DNA of 12,009 bases from Lachnoclostridium sp. UBA739 (GCA_002297865.1 DBKX01000212.1:1-12009), one strand, 5' to 3'. Shown: positions 1 through 7,894, numbered from the stretch's first letter. Translations and numbers: made by a program. The notes: generated from the sequence alone by a model not told the origin.

Positions 1-67
1 GCCCTACATCCAGTGATAGAGCCTGATTCAAAGAATCATACCCCAACACTTGACATAGAGCCTAGAA

Positions 68-104
68 TTTAAAAGAGGAAAAGCATAAATTATACTCTTC
101 CTCT
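68..104 (-). terminator. Intrinsic terminator after the ROK kinase gene
   Basis: Read on the minus strand, arms at 95-104 and 74-83 form a 10-bp stem (AGAGGAAGAG with CTTTTCCTCT, one G-U pair) around an 11-nt loop. A short T run follows (71-73). It begins about a dozen bases past the kinase stop codon, as expected for a terminator. The T run is short, so efficiency may be moderate. Confidence 0.6.
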
Positions 105-116
105 ATCTTCCATGTC

Positions 117-995
117 TTATATATGATTTAGTCTGTCAATTGCCAGCTTTAGTGCACCTTTAATTCCTGCATCATCCCCTAATAACGGCGGAATAATATA
201 AGCATCCATCTCCTCTTCCAACATTCTATGAGTAATATAACCATTCAAATAATGTTTCACTTTTTCTCGAATCATTGGATAAAGCCTTTCTTGATGCATA
301 ACACCTCCTCCTAAAATAATGCGATTGGGTGAATACAAAAGAACAAAATTAGCTAGGGCACTTGCAATGTAATCGGCTTCCATCTCCCAGACGTATTCAT
401 TGTCACTGAGATTTTCTGCTTTATCACTCCATCTGCCCTCTATTGCAGGACCTGACGCTAATCCTTCCATACAGTTTTTATGAAATGGACAGGAACCCTC
501 ATAAGGATCATCTTTTCGCTTGTTCAAGAGAATGTGTCCCGCTTCTGGATGTACCAATCCGTGTAACAGCTTATTTTCAATACAGACACCTACACCTACG
601 CCAGTGCCAATCGTAATATAAAGCACAACTTGATCACCTTTTGCTGCTCCCCAGGTTGCCTCGCCTAAAGCTGCTGCATTCACATCTGTATCAAGAGCAA
701 TTGGCACATTCAATGCTTCTCTAAAAGTATCTGCAATTGGATACTGCTGCCATGCAATTTTAGGAGTACTAGTAATTGTCCCATACTCTCTAGATTGTTT
801 ATCCAAATTAAGCGGACCGAAGCAGCCTATACCTAGCGCTTCTATCTCTTCTTGCCTAAAAAATGAAATAATATCTGGAATTGTATTTTCAGGAGTTTTC
901 GTCGGTAACACGATTCTCTTATACAATACTCCCTTTTCATCGCCGATGGCACAAACCATCTTTGTACCCCCTGCTTCCAAAGCACCGATTCTCAT
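117..995 (-). CDS. ROK-family sugar kinase, probable fructokinase
   Basis: Likely cytoplasmic ATP-dependent fructokinase, making fructose 6-phosphate for glycolysis. The 292-residue product opens with the ROK phosphate-binding loop (ALEAGGTK, residues 5-12), has the catalytic-base region DTDVNAA with Asp104, and a second glycine-rich loop ITIGTGVGVG (about 128-137). The zinc site has the fructokinase arrangement His154-x14-Cys169-x2-His172-x2-Cys175 rather than the CxCGxxGC pattern of glucokinase or NagC-type ROK proteins. This is why I favour fructokinase (YdhR/GmuE/ScrK type). No DNA-binding domain is present, so it is an enzyme and not a repressor. I chose the ATG at 995: AGGGGG lies 8 nt upstream of it, whereas the in-frame TTG at 1001 is too close to that site. 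It lies 72 bp after apt on the same strand. The exact sugar is inferred from the zinc motif. Confidence 0.85.
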   Translation of the reverse strand: MRIGALEAGGTKMVCAIGDEKGVLYKRIVLPTKTPENTIPDIISFFRQEEIEALGIGCFGPLNLDKQSREYGTITSTPKIAWQQYPIADTFREALNVPIALDTDVNAAALGEATWGAAKGDQVVLYITIGTGVGVGVCIENKLLHGLVHPEAGHILLNKRKDDPYEGSCPFHKNCMEGLASGPAIEGRWSDKAENLSDNEYVWEMEADYIASALANFVLLYSPNRIILGGGVMHQERLYPMIREKVKHYLNGYITHRMLEEEMDAYIIPPLLGDDAGIKGALKLAIDRLNHI

Positions 996-1067
996 ATGCA
1001 AATCCCCCTAGCGAAATGACATGAACTAATCATATATGTTTATAGTAAAAATAAAACACCAGGTTTT

Positions 1068-1592
1068 CTATTTTCCTTCGTAACGAATTACGGAAGCGAT
1101 ATCGTAATCTTTTAATTTGTCACGACCTTTTAGTCCTTCTAATTCCATTAAAAATACGATTTTCACAACTTCACCACCAAGGCTTTCCACTAATTTAGTA
1201 ATTGCCTCAATTGTACCACCAGTTGCAATTAAATCGTCGATGATTACAACTTTCTGACCTGGTTTGATAGCATCCTTATGCATTTCGATCACTGCTGTAC
1301 CATACTCTAAGTCATATTCCATTTCTACTGTTTCGCAAGGAAGTTTTCCTTTTTTACGAACAGGAATGAAACCTTTGTTCATATTGTAAGCTACTGGTAC
1401 ACCAAAGATAAATCCACGAGATTCTGGTCCTAATACTAAGTCAAAATCAACGCCTTCTAATTCCTTCTGAATTTCATCAATTGCCATCTTTAAACTGTCT
1501 TTATCCTGTAATACACTAGTGACATCACGAAAAATAATTCCTTTCTCTGGAAAGTCTGGAATGCTTCTAACATATTCTTCTAATTTTTTCAT
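1068..1592 (-). CDS. apt: Adenine phosphoribosyltransferase
   Basis: Purine salvage enzyme that converts adenine and PRPP to AMP and pyrophosphate in the cytoplasm. The 174-residue product is the usual Apt length. It shows the N-terminal IPDFPEKGIIFRD segment (11-23), the GPESRGFIFG region (55-64), the RKKGKLP flexible loop (79-85), and the PRPP-binding signature VVIIDDLIATGGT (115-127) with its adjacent Asp pair. AAAGG lies 8 nt before the ATG. It follows recJ after 80 bp and has its own promoter-like sequence in that gap. The recJ-apt pairing is common in clostridial genomes, where a relA/spoT homologue often comes next. Here the next gene is a ROK kinase instead. Identification is secure from the motifs. 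Confidence 0.97.
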   Translation of the reverse strand: MKKLEEYVRSIPDFPEKGIIFRDVTSVLQDKDSLKMAIDEIQKELEGVDFDLVLGPESRGFIFGVPVAYNMNKGFIPVRKKGKLPCETVEMEYDLEYGTAVIEMHKDAIKPGQKVVIIDDLIATGGTIEAITKLVESLGGEVVKIVFLMELEGLKGRDKLKDYDIASVIRYEGK

Positions 1593-1638
1593 ATTAACAA
1601 CCTTTCATCTAGATTACATCTTCTTATACAACTACATT

Positions 1639-1666
1639 ATTGTAACATTTCTATCACAAAATGCAA
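1639..1666 (-). promoter_or_regulatory. Probable promoter for apt
   Basis: On the minus strand a TACAAT -10 element (1639-1644) is preceded by TG plus one base, giving an extended -10. A weaker TTGCAT -35 (1661-1666) lies 16 bp upstream. It sits in the recJ-apt gap, with a predicted start about 40 nt before the apt ATG. The -35 matches only half the consensus, so the call rests mainly on the extended -10. Confidence 0.5.
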
Positions 1667-1672
1667 GTAACT

Positions 1673-3433
1673 TTACCTAAAATGTTGTATTACAAACTGA
1701 ATTGTCGTATTACCATTAAATTCATTGACATTTGGATAAAATATCATGTCTAAATATACATTTTCTGCTGTGCCTTCATAAAGACGCACCAAAGAGTCTT
1801 CTCCGTACTTAGTTCGAATCAGTTCTTCGAAAGTTTCAAACTCCTGGAAAAGCATTGCCGTAAAAATACGATTGCTGTTCTGTGTTTTCACAGTAAGCCG
1901 CGCCATATTCTTGTTTTTTCCAATTACTCTTGCATGAATTAGCTGAACATTCTTTAATGCAAAACTTGGTTTTTCATTGGATTTTCCAAAGGGTTCTAAA
2001 AGTTCAAATTCCTGTAGCAGCGAATACGTAACCTGTTCAAATGGCAACACCATATCAAAGGAAACTTTCGGAATAAAATCTTCTTCTGTTAAGCCTGCTT
2101 TTTCATTTAGTTTTTCTCTAAGAAGGTTAATATTTTCTTTTTTTAGGGATAAACCTGCGGCTAAAGGATGTCCACCAAACTTGAGAAGCAGTTCCTTACA
2201 TTCATTTAACTTATCAAACATTGGATATTCGTCTATCGAACGTCCTGAACCTTTTGCATGTTCCTCACCGTCCGTCAAGACAATCGCTGGCTTATTATAA
2301 CGTTCACGGATTCTTCCTGCAATAATTCCCGCAATACTCTCATGACAATGTTCTAGGTACACTACCAGCACTGAATCATCCATGTATTTGCTTTCCACAA
2401 GTTCACATGCCTTTTCAATTCCCTCATTGGTTAATTCTTTTCTTTCCTCATTCAGATGCTTTAAATTTTTCGCATATTCCTCTGCAATTTTTTTCTCTTT
2501 CGTCAAGAATAACTTAAGTGCAAGTTTTGCAGATTCCAGTCTTCCTGATGCATTGATACATGGACCTACTACAAAGCCGAAATGATATGCTGATAAATGC
2601 TGATCCTCTAAGTTATTCTCACGAAGCAAAGCACGAAGTCCTATATTCTTAGTGAGTTCTGCCTTTCTAAGCCCATACTGAACAATTGTTCTATTTTCAT
2701 CTGTCAAATCCATAACATCACAAACCGTTGCAATTGCTGCAAATTCTAACAGATTTTCGATTGCCTCTTTTTCAATACCGAAAAGTTCATATAGCACTTG
2801 TATTAGCTTAAATGCCACCACAGCCCCACATATTCCCTCCATCGGATAACTGCAGTCATGCTGTTTTGGATTTACGATAGCATCAGCAGGAGGTATTCGA
2901 TATACCTTTTCACCATTTTCTTCTTGGAACGGAATATCATGATGGTCTGTTACTACAACTGTTAACCCTAGCTCTTTGGCTCTGGCAATCTGATCATAAG
3001 CCGCAATACCATTATCACAAGTTACTATCGTATCTATCTGTTCTCTAGCTGCCGCTTCTACAATCATTACATTGATTCCATACCCGTCTTTAATTCGATC
3101 TGGAATTTCATAGTCAACATCTGCACCACATTTTTGCAAGCCGGTGTATAGAATGCAGGTAGACATAACACCATCTACATCATAATCACCGATAATACGA
3201 ATTTTCTTTCCTTCTTCAATTTTCTTCTTGATAATATGAGCCGCTTTTTCCATATGCTTCATGGAGCGTGGTTCGTGCAAGTCGTTAAGACTTGGGTGCA
3301 AATACGCCTTAAGCTCTTCGTTAGAAGAAATTCCTCGATTCACAGCAATTCTCGCTGCCACTTCACTAATGCCAAATTGTTGCGCAATCAAAGCATAATT
3401 CGCTTTTCGATTGCGGATAAACCACTTTTCCAT
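1673..3433 (-). CDS. recJ: Single-stranded-DNA-specific 5'-3' exonuclease RecJ
   Basis: RecJ degrades single-stranded DNA 5' to 3' in recombination and mismatch or base-excision repair, using Mn/Mg ions. The 586-residue product carries DHH-family motifs: DYDVDGVMS (83-91, motif I), TCDNGI (about 138-143), TDHHD (162-166, the motif naming the family) and an ICGAVVAFKL segment (201-210). The DHHA1 domain shows the glycine-rich GGHPLAAGLS, and an OB-like C-terminal region follows. The size resembles the compact E. coli-type enzyme rather than the longer bacillar RecJ with an extra C-terminal domain. GGAGG lies 4 nt before the ATG. It follows secDF by 139 bp, and that gap contains a very strong hairpin. 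The secDF-recJ-apt order is typical of Clostridia. Confidence 0.95.
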   Translation of the reverse strand: MEKWFIRNRKANYALIAQQFGISEVAARIAVNRGISSNEELKAYLHPSLNDLHEPRSMKHMEKAAHIIKKKIEEGKKIRIIGDYDVDGVMSTCILYTGLQKCGADVDYEIPDRIKDGYGINVMIVEAAAREQIDTIVTCDNGIAAYDQIARAKELGLTVVVTDHHDIPFQEENGEKVYRIPPADAIVNPKQHDCSYPMEGICGAVVAFKLIQVLYELFGIEKEAIENLLEFAAIATVCDVMDLTDENRTIVQYGLRKAELTKNIGLRALLRENNLEDQHLSAYHFGFVVGPCINASGRLESAKLALKLFLTKEKKIAEEYAKNLKHLNEERKELTNEGIEKACELVESKYMDDSVLVVYLEHCHESIAGIIAGRIRERYNKPAIVLTDGEEHAKGSGRSIDEYPMFDKLNECKELLLKFGGHPLAAGLSLKKENINLLREKLNEKAGLTEEDFIPKVSFDMVLPFEQVTYSLLQEFELLEPFGKSNEKPSFALKNVQLIHARVIGKNKNMARLTVKTQNSNRIFTAMLFQEFETFEELIRTKYGEDSLVRLYEGTAENVYLDMIFYPNVNEFNGNTTIQFVIQHFR

Positions 3434-3482
3434 ATTTCCTCCGTATTACTGCACTCCCATTGAACGTTTTCCCATGAACAAA

Positions 3483-3499
3483 GTGTGAGTTTTTCACAC
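3483..3499 (-). repeat. Small hairpin beside the large secDF-recJ hairpin
   Basis: GTGTGA and TCACAC arms (6 bp) enclose a 5-nt loop. On the minus strand the stem is followed by TTTGTT, a weak T-rich tail. It lies just downstream, in the direction of transcription, of the 17-bp hairpin at 3502-3543. It could supply the termination function that the larger hairpin lacks on this strand, but the stem is short. Confidence 0.4.
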
Positions 3500-3501
3500 A
3501 G

Positions 3502-3548
3502 GCATACAACGCCATGAAAGAAAACCTTCATGGCGTTGTATGCTTTTT
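3502..3548. terminator. 17-bp perfect hairpin between secDF and recJ
   Basis: The arms at 3502-3518 and 3527-3543 are perfect 17-bp inverted repeats around an 8-nt loop. It lies 30 bp downstream of the secDF stop. The T5 tract (3544-3548) follows on the plus strand, but no plus-strand gene ends here. On the minus strand, the direction of secDF, the stem is preceded by A5 and not followed by a T run. It is certainly a very stable RNA hairpin on either strand. As an intrinsic terminator it is textbook only for plus-strand (antisense) transcription. Confidence 0.65.
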
Positions 3549-3572
3549 CTATATAGAATCTAAATATCTTTA

Positions 3573-5717
3573 TTATGCGTTCTTTTTGCTTCCGATTTTC
3601 TTAAAGCTGTACCATACAGTACCTGTGATACAGATAGAAGAATAACATCCACAAACGATACCTACCAGCAATGGAACAGCAAATTCTTTAACAGAATCTA
3701 CACCCATGATTGCAAGGAAGAATACCATGACAAATGTTGTTAAAGAAGTATTGATACTTCTACTAAATGTCTGGCTGATACTATCGTTAACAACTTTCTC
3801 GATATCTTCGATTTTGTGTTTTCCTTTTTTGTTTTCACGAATACGGTCGAAGATAACGATTGTTGCGTTAATAGAGTAACCAACGATTGTAAGCATACAT
3901 GCAATAAATGTATTACCTACTGAAATACGGCATACAGAATATACCATTAATACGACTAAAACGTCATGAATTAAGGCCATAACAGCACTTGCGCCAAATG
4001 CAAGGTCTTTGAATCGAATCCAAATGTAAATTAACATACAGATTGTTGCAATTGCTACAGCAATAACGGCATCCGATTTCATCTCATTACTTACAGAAGC
4101 ACTAATACTTTCTGTAGCAATTTTCTTTTTGTCAATACCATATTTATCAATTAATGCGTTCTCAAGTTTTGTTCTCTTCTCAAGGTTTAAGGTATTTGTT
4201 TTAACCAGAACCGCATTTTCACCTTGGATAGAAGATACATTTGCTACTTCACCAGTTGCATCTTTAAATACATTTTCAATCTCTTTGTTACTTGGAACTT
4301 TATCATTAAATGTTACCTGAGTCTGTGTACCACCAGAGAAATCTAAGTCGTATTTTAAGATTGTTCCGATTTTAGACTTGTTAACAAATAATCCACCAAT
4401 ACCTACAAGAATAAGAACTGCGGATATGGTAAAGAAAACCTTCATGTGCTTTGTATAGTTATAAGTTTTTACATCTTTTTGTACTCCAAAGAACTTCACA
4501 TCATCAAGACCAATTCGATAGAATGCGTTTAAGATAGTTCTTGTTACAAATAAAGCTGTAAACATTGAAATAACAATACCAATTGCTAATGTCTGGGCAA
4601 AACCTTTTACCGTACCAGAACCTTTGAAGTAAAGAACGGCTGCTGCAATTAATGTTGTAATGTTACCGTCGATAATAGCAGATAACGCTTTGTCAAAACC
4701 TGCTTTGATTGCAGAGCGAACTGATTTTCCAGCTGCTAATTCTTCTCTAATTCTAGTAAAGATGATAACATTAGCATCTACTGCCATACCAATTGATAAG
4801 ATAACACCGGCAATACCTGGAAGAGTAAGTGTTACATCAAATGCATTAATCATAATCAGGTCTGCTAAGGTATAAATAATTAATGCAATACTTGATGCAA
4901 CACCTGGAACTCTATAATAAATGCTCATAAATAATAATACAACAATTAAGCCGATAAAACCAGCAATTAAACTTGTATGAAGTGCTTCTTCTCCTAATTT
5001 AGCTCCAACTACGTTAGAACGGATTTCTTTTAATTCAAGTGGAAGTGCACCAATACGAATTGTACTTGCTAGGTTTTCTGCTTCTTCGAAAGAAGACTGG
5101 CCTGTAATCTGTGCTTCACCATTAGTAATCGCGTTTTGTACACTAGGTGAAGAGATCGTTTTTCCATCATAAACAATTGAAATCGTTTTATGTGTTGCTG
5201 CTGCTTCTGTTGTTGCATCAGCAAATTTTGTAGTACCAGAACCATTTAATTTCAACTGTACAATATATTGTGTTTGTCCAGTTGTTGGATCTGTAGTGGT
5301 TCCAGCTTCTGCATTGGCAATATCTTTACCAGTAAGAACTGTTTTACCAGCTTCATCTTTGAATTCGATAGAACCAGCTTTACCTAAAGCTTCTAAGATT
5401 GCATTGGCATCTGTTACACCTGGAATATCAACGTTGATACGGTTTGTACCTTCTTGGTATACTGCTGCTTCAGTACTGTAATTTTCCACACGTTTCTGAA
5501 GTTTGTATTTGGTATCAGACATCTCAGTTGAAGATGGATTTGCTTTATCGGCTTCATAAGTGATACTTACACCACCATCAAGGTCAAGACCTAATCTAAT
5601 ATGTTCAGCAGTTCCCTTATGCTGTGACCCAATTCCCACAAATGTTACAAAGCACAATGCTGCAATCGCTACTACTGCAAGGCACAGGCTTAGTATACCT
5701 TTTCTCTTATCCTTCAT
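3573..5717 (-). CDS. secDF: Fused protein-export membrane protein SecDF
   Basis: SecDF uses the proton gradient to pull translocating proteins out of the SecYEG channel on the outer face of the membrane. In this 714-residue protein SecD and SecF are one polypeptide, as in many Firmicutes. The SecD half has TM1 (about 10-30), the LGLDLDGGVS motif (42-51), a large external domain (about 55-240), and TM segments from about 248 including GMAVDANVIIFTRIREE (310-326). The SecF half starts near 425 with its own first TM (about 428-444), then DLDFSGGTQ (457-465), and later GYSINATIVIFDRIRE (613-628). The conserved Asp in each of those TM4 motifs is present. GGAG lies 8 nt before the ATG. It is 48 bp downstream of scfB, suggesting co-transcription. 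Confidence 0.97.
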   Translation of the reverse strand: MKDKRKGILSLCLAVVAIAALCFVTFVGIGSQHKGTAEHIRLGLDLDGGVSITYEADKANPSSTEMSDTKYKLQKRVENYSTEAAVYQEGTNRINVDIPGVTDANAILEALGKAGSIEFKDEAGKTVLTGKDIANAEAGTTTDPTTGQTQYIVQLKLNGSGTTKFADATTEAAATHKTISIVYDGKTISSPSVQNAITNGEAQITGQSSFEEAENLASTIRIGALPLELKEIRSNVVGAKLGEEALHTSLIAGFIGLIVVLLFMSIYYRVPGVASSIALIIYTLADLIMINAFDVTLTLPGIAGVILSIGMAVDANVIIFTRIREELAAGKSVRSAIKAGFDKALSAIIDGNITTLIAAAVLYFKGSGTVKGFAQTLAIGIVISMFTALFVTRTILNAFYRIGLDDVKFFGVQKDVKTYNYTKHMKVFFTISAVLILVGIGGLFVNKSKIGTILKYDLDFSGGTQTQVTFNDKVPSNKEIENVFKDATGEVANVSSIQGENAVLVKTNTLNLEKRTKLENALIDKYGIDKKKIATESISASVSNEMKSDAVIAVAIATICMLIYIWIRFKDLAFGASAVMALIHDVLVVLMVYSVCRISVGNTFIACMLTIVGYSINATIVIFDRIRENKKGKHKIEDIEKVVNDSISQTFSRSINTSLTTFVMVFFLAIMGVDSVKEFAVPLLVGIVCGCYSSICITGTVWYSFKKIGSKKNA

Positions 5718-5765
5718 TGTTCTTTCTCCTTTACCTCTTACTTTACATGCGTACGACTTACCTGC

Positions 5766-7133
5766 TTACTGTGCTTCTGCTGCCTTCATCATGATGGCAC
5801 ATTCAATACGCTTTTTCTGTAATTCACATCCCACATCGTAAGTATCGTTGATTTTCCCAGTAAAGTTATAAGAGTTTGCAGCACATCCACCACTACAGTA
5901 GAATCTTGCAAAACAATCTTTACACTTGGATTTTGCATATACATTGCAAAGTTTGAATTCATCACAGATATCCTTTTTCTTTACCCCATCGAAAACGTTA
6001 CCTAATAAGAATTCATCTTGACCAACGAACTGGTGACATGGGTATAAATCTCCCCATGGTGTTACTGCTAAATACTCAGTACCTGAACCGCAGCCAGATA
6101 ATCTCTTGGCCACACAAGGTCCACCACTTAAATCTATCATAAAATGGAAGAAGTTAACTCCCTTTCCATTCTTTTTACGTTCAATTAATGCTTTCGCTAG
6201 CTTATCGTATTCGTCAAAAATCTTAGGAATGTCAGATTCTCTAATTGCATAATCCTGATCATCCTGTGCAACTACAGGTTCTACAGAAATCTGCTCAAAC
6301 CCTAAATCCGCCAAGCTTAATACATCTTCAGCAAAATCTAAATTATTGTGTGTAAAAGTACCTCTTACATAATAATTTTTCTGGTTTCTGCTTTCAGCAA
6401 GTTTCTGGAATTTTGGCATAATCAAGTCATAACTTCCCTTACCATTTCTAGTAGGTCTCATCATGTCATGAATTTCTTTTCTACCATCTACACTTAAAAC
6501 AACATTGGCCATTTCTTCGTTGATGAAATCCATGATATCATCGTTTAATAATACACCATTGGTTGTTAAAGTGAAACGGAAATTCTTGTTATGAATTTTT
6601 TCCTGTTCCCTGCCATAACGCACTAACTGTTTTACAACGTCAAAATTCATAAGCGGCTCGCCACCAAAGAAATCAACTTCAAGGTTTTGTCTGTTTCCTG
6701 AATTTGCAATCAGAAAATCTAACGCCTGCTTACCTACTTCAAAGCTCATCATACCTTTATCGCCTTTGTATTCACCTTCATCAGCAAAGCAATATTTGCA
6801 TGCTAAATTACAGTCATGAGCGATATGTAAGCAAAGTGCTTTTACTACTGTCTCGCGTTTCTTAAAGTCCATAATATAATCTTTGTATATATCTTCTGTA
6901 AATAAGCAGCCTTCTTCTCTTAGCTGCTCAATCTCTTCGATAGCCTCTTCAATGTCCTGTCTGCTATATTCAGTTCCTTCATATTTTGCTAACATCATAT
7001 TAACAATGGACTCTTTGCTTTCTTTTTCATAAACTTCAATGATATCGTAAACCAAATCATCCACTACATGGACACTCCCGCTGTTAACGTCTAATACGAT
7101 ATTGAAGCCGTTGCTTTTATATTGATGTATCAC
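5766..7133 (-). CDS. scfB: SCIFF peptide maturase, radical SAM/SPASM enzyme
   Basis: This enzyme is expected to install a Cys-to-Thr thioether bond in the ScfA peptide using S-adenosylmethionine and [4Fe-4S] clusters. The 455-residue product has an N-terminal region of about 85 residues fitting a RiPP-recognition domain. The radical SAM signature CNLACKYC follows (Cys108, Cys112, Cys115), then DFFGGEPL (154-161). A SPASM domain with many cysteines follows (340, 348, 366, 390, 396, 404, 407, 413, 417, 436), including the CKDCFARFYCSGGC block at 404-417. It closely fits the CteB/Tte1186 family. The start is GTG at 7133, with AGGAG 9 nt upstream. The cognate precursor scfA is immediately upstream and secDF immediately downstream, the standard clostridial arrangement. 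The exact cross-link is inferred from characterised homologues. Confidence 0.95.
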   Translation of the reverse strand: MIHQYKSNGFNIVLDVNSGSVHVVDDLVYDIIEVYEKESKESIVNMMLAKYEGTEYSRQDIEEAIEEIEQLREEGCLFTEDIYKDYIMDFKKRETVVKALCLHIAHDCNLACKYCFADEGEYKGDKGMMSFEVGKQALDFLIANSGNRQNLEVDFFGGEPLMNFDVVKQLVRYGREQEKIHNKNFRFTLTTNGVLLNDDIMDFINEEMANVVLSVDGRKEIHDMMRPTRNGKGSYDLIMPKFQKLAESRNQKNYYVRGTFTHNNLDFAEDVLSLADLGFEQISVEPVVAQDDQDYAIRESDIPKIFDEYDKLAKALIERKKNGKGVNFFHFMIDLSGGPCVAKRLSGCGSGTEYLAVTPWGDLYPCHQFVGQDEFLLGNVFDGVKKKDICDEFKLCNVYAKSKCKDCFARFYCSGGCAANSYNFTGKINDTYDVGCELQKKRIECAIMMKAAEAQ

Positions 7134-7158
7134 TTTGTATTGCTCCTTTCAACTTTCA

Positions 7159-7196
7159 ATATAATATATGCTGTGGGCTTGTCCTTTATATTATAT
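7159..7196 (-). repeat. AT-rich hairpin just before the scfB ribosome binding site
   Basis: Perfect 10-bp inverted repeat (ATATAATATA and TATATTATAT) with an 18-nt loop, in the scfA-scfB gap. Its 3' arm on the minus strand ends about 8 nt before the AGGAG site of scfB (7144-7148), so folding could affect translation. The arms also contain TATAAT-like sequence and might be a weak internal promoter, but no -35 is visible. Confidence 0.5.
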
Positions 7197-7197
7197 A

Positions 7198-7233
7198 CAT
7201 TGAATAGGCAGCGGCCTGCGCCGCTGCCCAATG
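7198..7233 (-). repeat. GC-rich hairpin between scfA and scfB
   Basis: A perfect 9-bp stem, GGCAGCGGC (7207-7215) with GCCGCTGCC (7220-7228), closes a 4-nt loop. An outer 5-bp CATTG/CAATG stem (7198-7202 with 7229-7233) extends it across a 4-nt bulge. It lies 8 nt after the scfA stop and is conspicuously GC-rich in an AT-rich region. No T run follows on the minus strand, so it looks more like an mRNA 3'-end stabiliser or processing element than a full terminator. Confidence 0.65.
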
Positions 7234-7240
7234 CTTATAA

Positions 7241-7381
7241 TTATTGGTTCTCACAGCTTTGATTACCAACTGTGCAAGATGTTTTACAAGCGGATTGGCA
7301 AGATGTTTGGCATTCTCCACAGCCGCCTTTTTTCATTGATTCTTTTAAATTACGAGTGCTTAATGATTTAATATGTTTCAA
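7241..7381 (-). CDS. scfA: SCIFF peptide precursor (six cysteines in forty-five residues)
   Basis: Precursor of a ribosomally made, post-translationally modified peptide, substrate of the neighbouring ScfB. I translated it by hand: 46 residues beginning (M)KHIKSLSTRNLKESMKKGG, then a core with six cysteines at 21, 24, 28, 32, 36 and 43. The core includes CGECQTSCQSACKTSC and ends TVGNQSCENQ. This is the hallmark SCIFF sequence. In the characterised C. thermocellum homologue the thioether joins Cys32 and Thr37, and both residues are at the same positions here. The start is non-ATG: TTG (7379-7381) gives the family-typical MKHIK, and an in-frame GTG (7382-7384) directly precedes it. AAAGGAGG lies 8 nt upstream of the TTG and 5 nt upstream of the GTG. 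Biological role of mature SCIFF is not established. Confidence 0.95.
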   Translation of the reverse strand: MKHIKSLSTRNLKESMKKGGCGECQTSCQSACKTSCTVGNQSCENQ

Positions 7382-7446
7382 CACTAGTTCCTCCTTTTAT
7401 TGAATTTTGTGTAAATAGATACAAAAAATTCTTGTCAACTTTAGAT

Positions 7447-7475
7447 ATTATATCACATATCAATTTGTATTGGAA
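7447..7475 (-). promoter_or_regulatory. Extended -10 promoter for scfA
   Basis: On the minus strand TATAAT (7447-7452) is directly preceded by TGA, a perfect TGnTATAAT extended -10. A weak TTCCAA -35 (7470-7475) sits 17 bp upstream. The predicted start is near 7440, giving a leader of roughly 60 nt before scfA. This would allow scfA-scfB transcription independent of the upstream membrane-protein gene. Confidence 0.6.
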
Positions 7476-7519
7476 GTTTTTTTTTAGCAATTGAGGAATC
7501 ACCAGTAACACAGTGTTTT

Positions 7520-7894
7520 TTAGCTTAACATGCCCCCAAGCATTCCTCCAAAACCGCAAGTAATAAACACTACTATGGTACTTCCTATCTGACTTAAAAT
7601 ATCTTTATTCATTAAGATAGATACTGCGAAGATGATGGAAAAATACAGTACTCCAGATACTATCCCCCACAGAAACCTCTTCTCTTGTGTTTTTTTGCCG
7701 ACTACCATTCCTCCCATAAAAGCTGAGAAAATATAAGCGAAAACGACTCCAGCACTTACAAACATATTTGGAGGTTCTGCCTTATACATAATCAATGCCA
7801 GGATTAACAATAACAATCCCGTTATTACATACGATATAAACAAAGCCTTAACTAAAACCGTTCCCTTTGACTGTTTTTCAGCAGACTGATTCAT
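7520..7894 (-). CDS. Small four-helix membrane protein, TIGR04086 type
   Basis: Integral membrane protein of 124 residues with unknown function. Four hydrophobic stretches at about 15-36, 46-66, 75-94 and 102-122 are separated by short, often charged loops (KKTQEKR at 67-73). Small-residue motifs FMGGMVVGKK and the C-terminal GFGGMLGGM are typical of the TIGR04086 family of small clostridial membrane proteins often found near yajC and the SCIFF genes. GGAGGTG lies 5-6 nt before the ATG, so the start is secure. It is followed by scfA after 138 bp and is divergent from the PHP gene. No catalytic residues are evident. A role in SCIFF export or in the Sec machinery is only suggested by position. 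Confidence 0.8.
   Translation of the reverse strand: MNQSAEKQSKGTVLVKALFISYVITGLLLLILALIMYKAEPPNMFVSAGVVFAYIFSAFMGGMVVGKKTQEKRFLWGIVSGVLYFSIIFAVSILMNKDILSQIGSTIVVFITCGFGGMLGGMLS

Noticed and set aside
16..63. 9-bp direct repeat ATAGAGCCT (16-24 and 55-63)
   Set aside because: Short, only two copies, and at the window edge. Chance or part of an unseen gene is equally likely.
7479..7520. T runs on the plus strand at 7479-7487 and 7515-7520, considered as terminators
   Set aside because: No stable stem precedes either run and no plus-strand gene ends there.
7368..7559. 63-codon open frame on the minus strand overlapping the scfA start and the end of the membrane-protein gene
   Set aside because: It crosses a promoter and two real gene ends in another frame, has no ribosome binding site and no recognisable protein features. 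scfA in the next frame explains the region.
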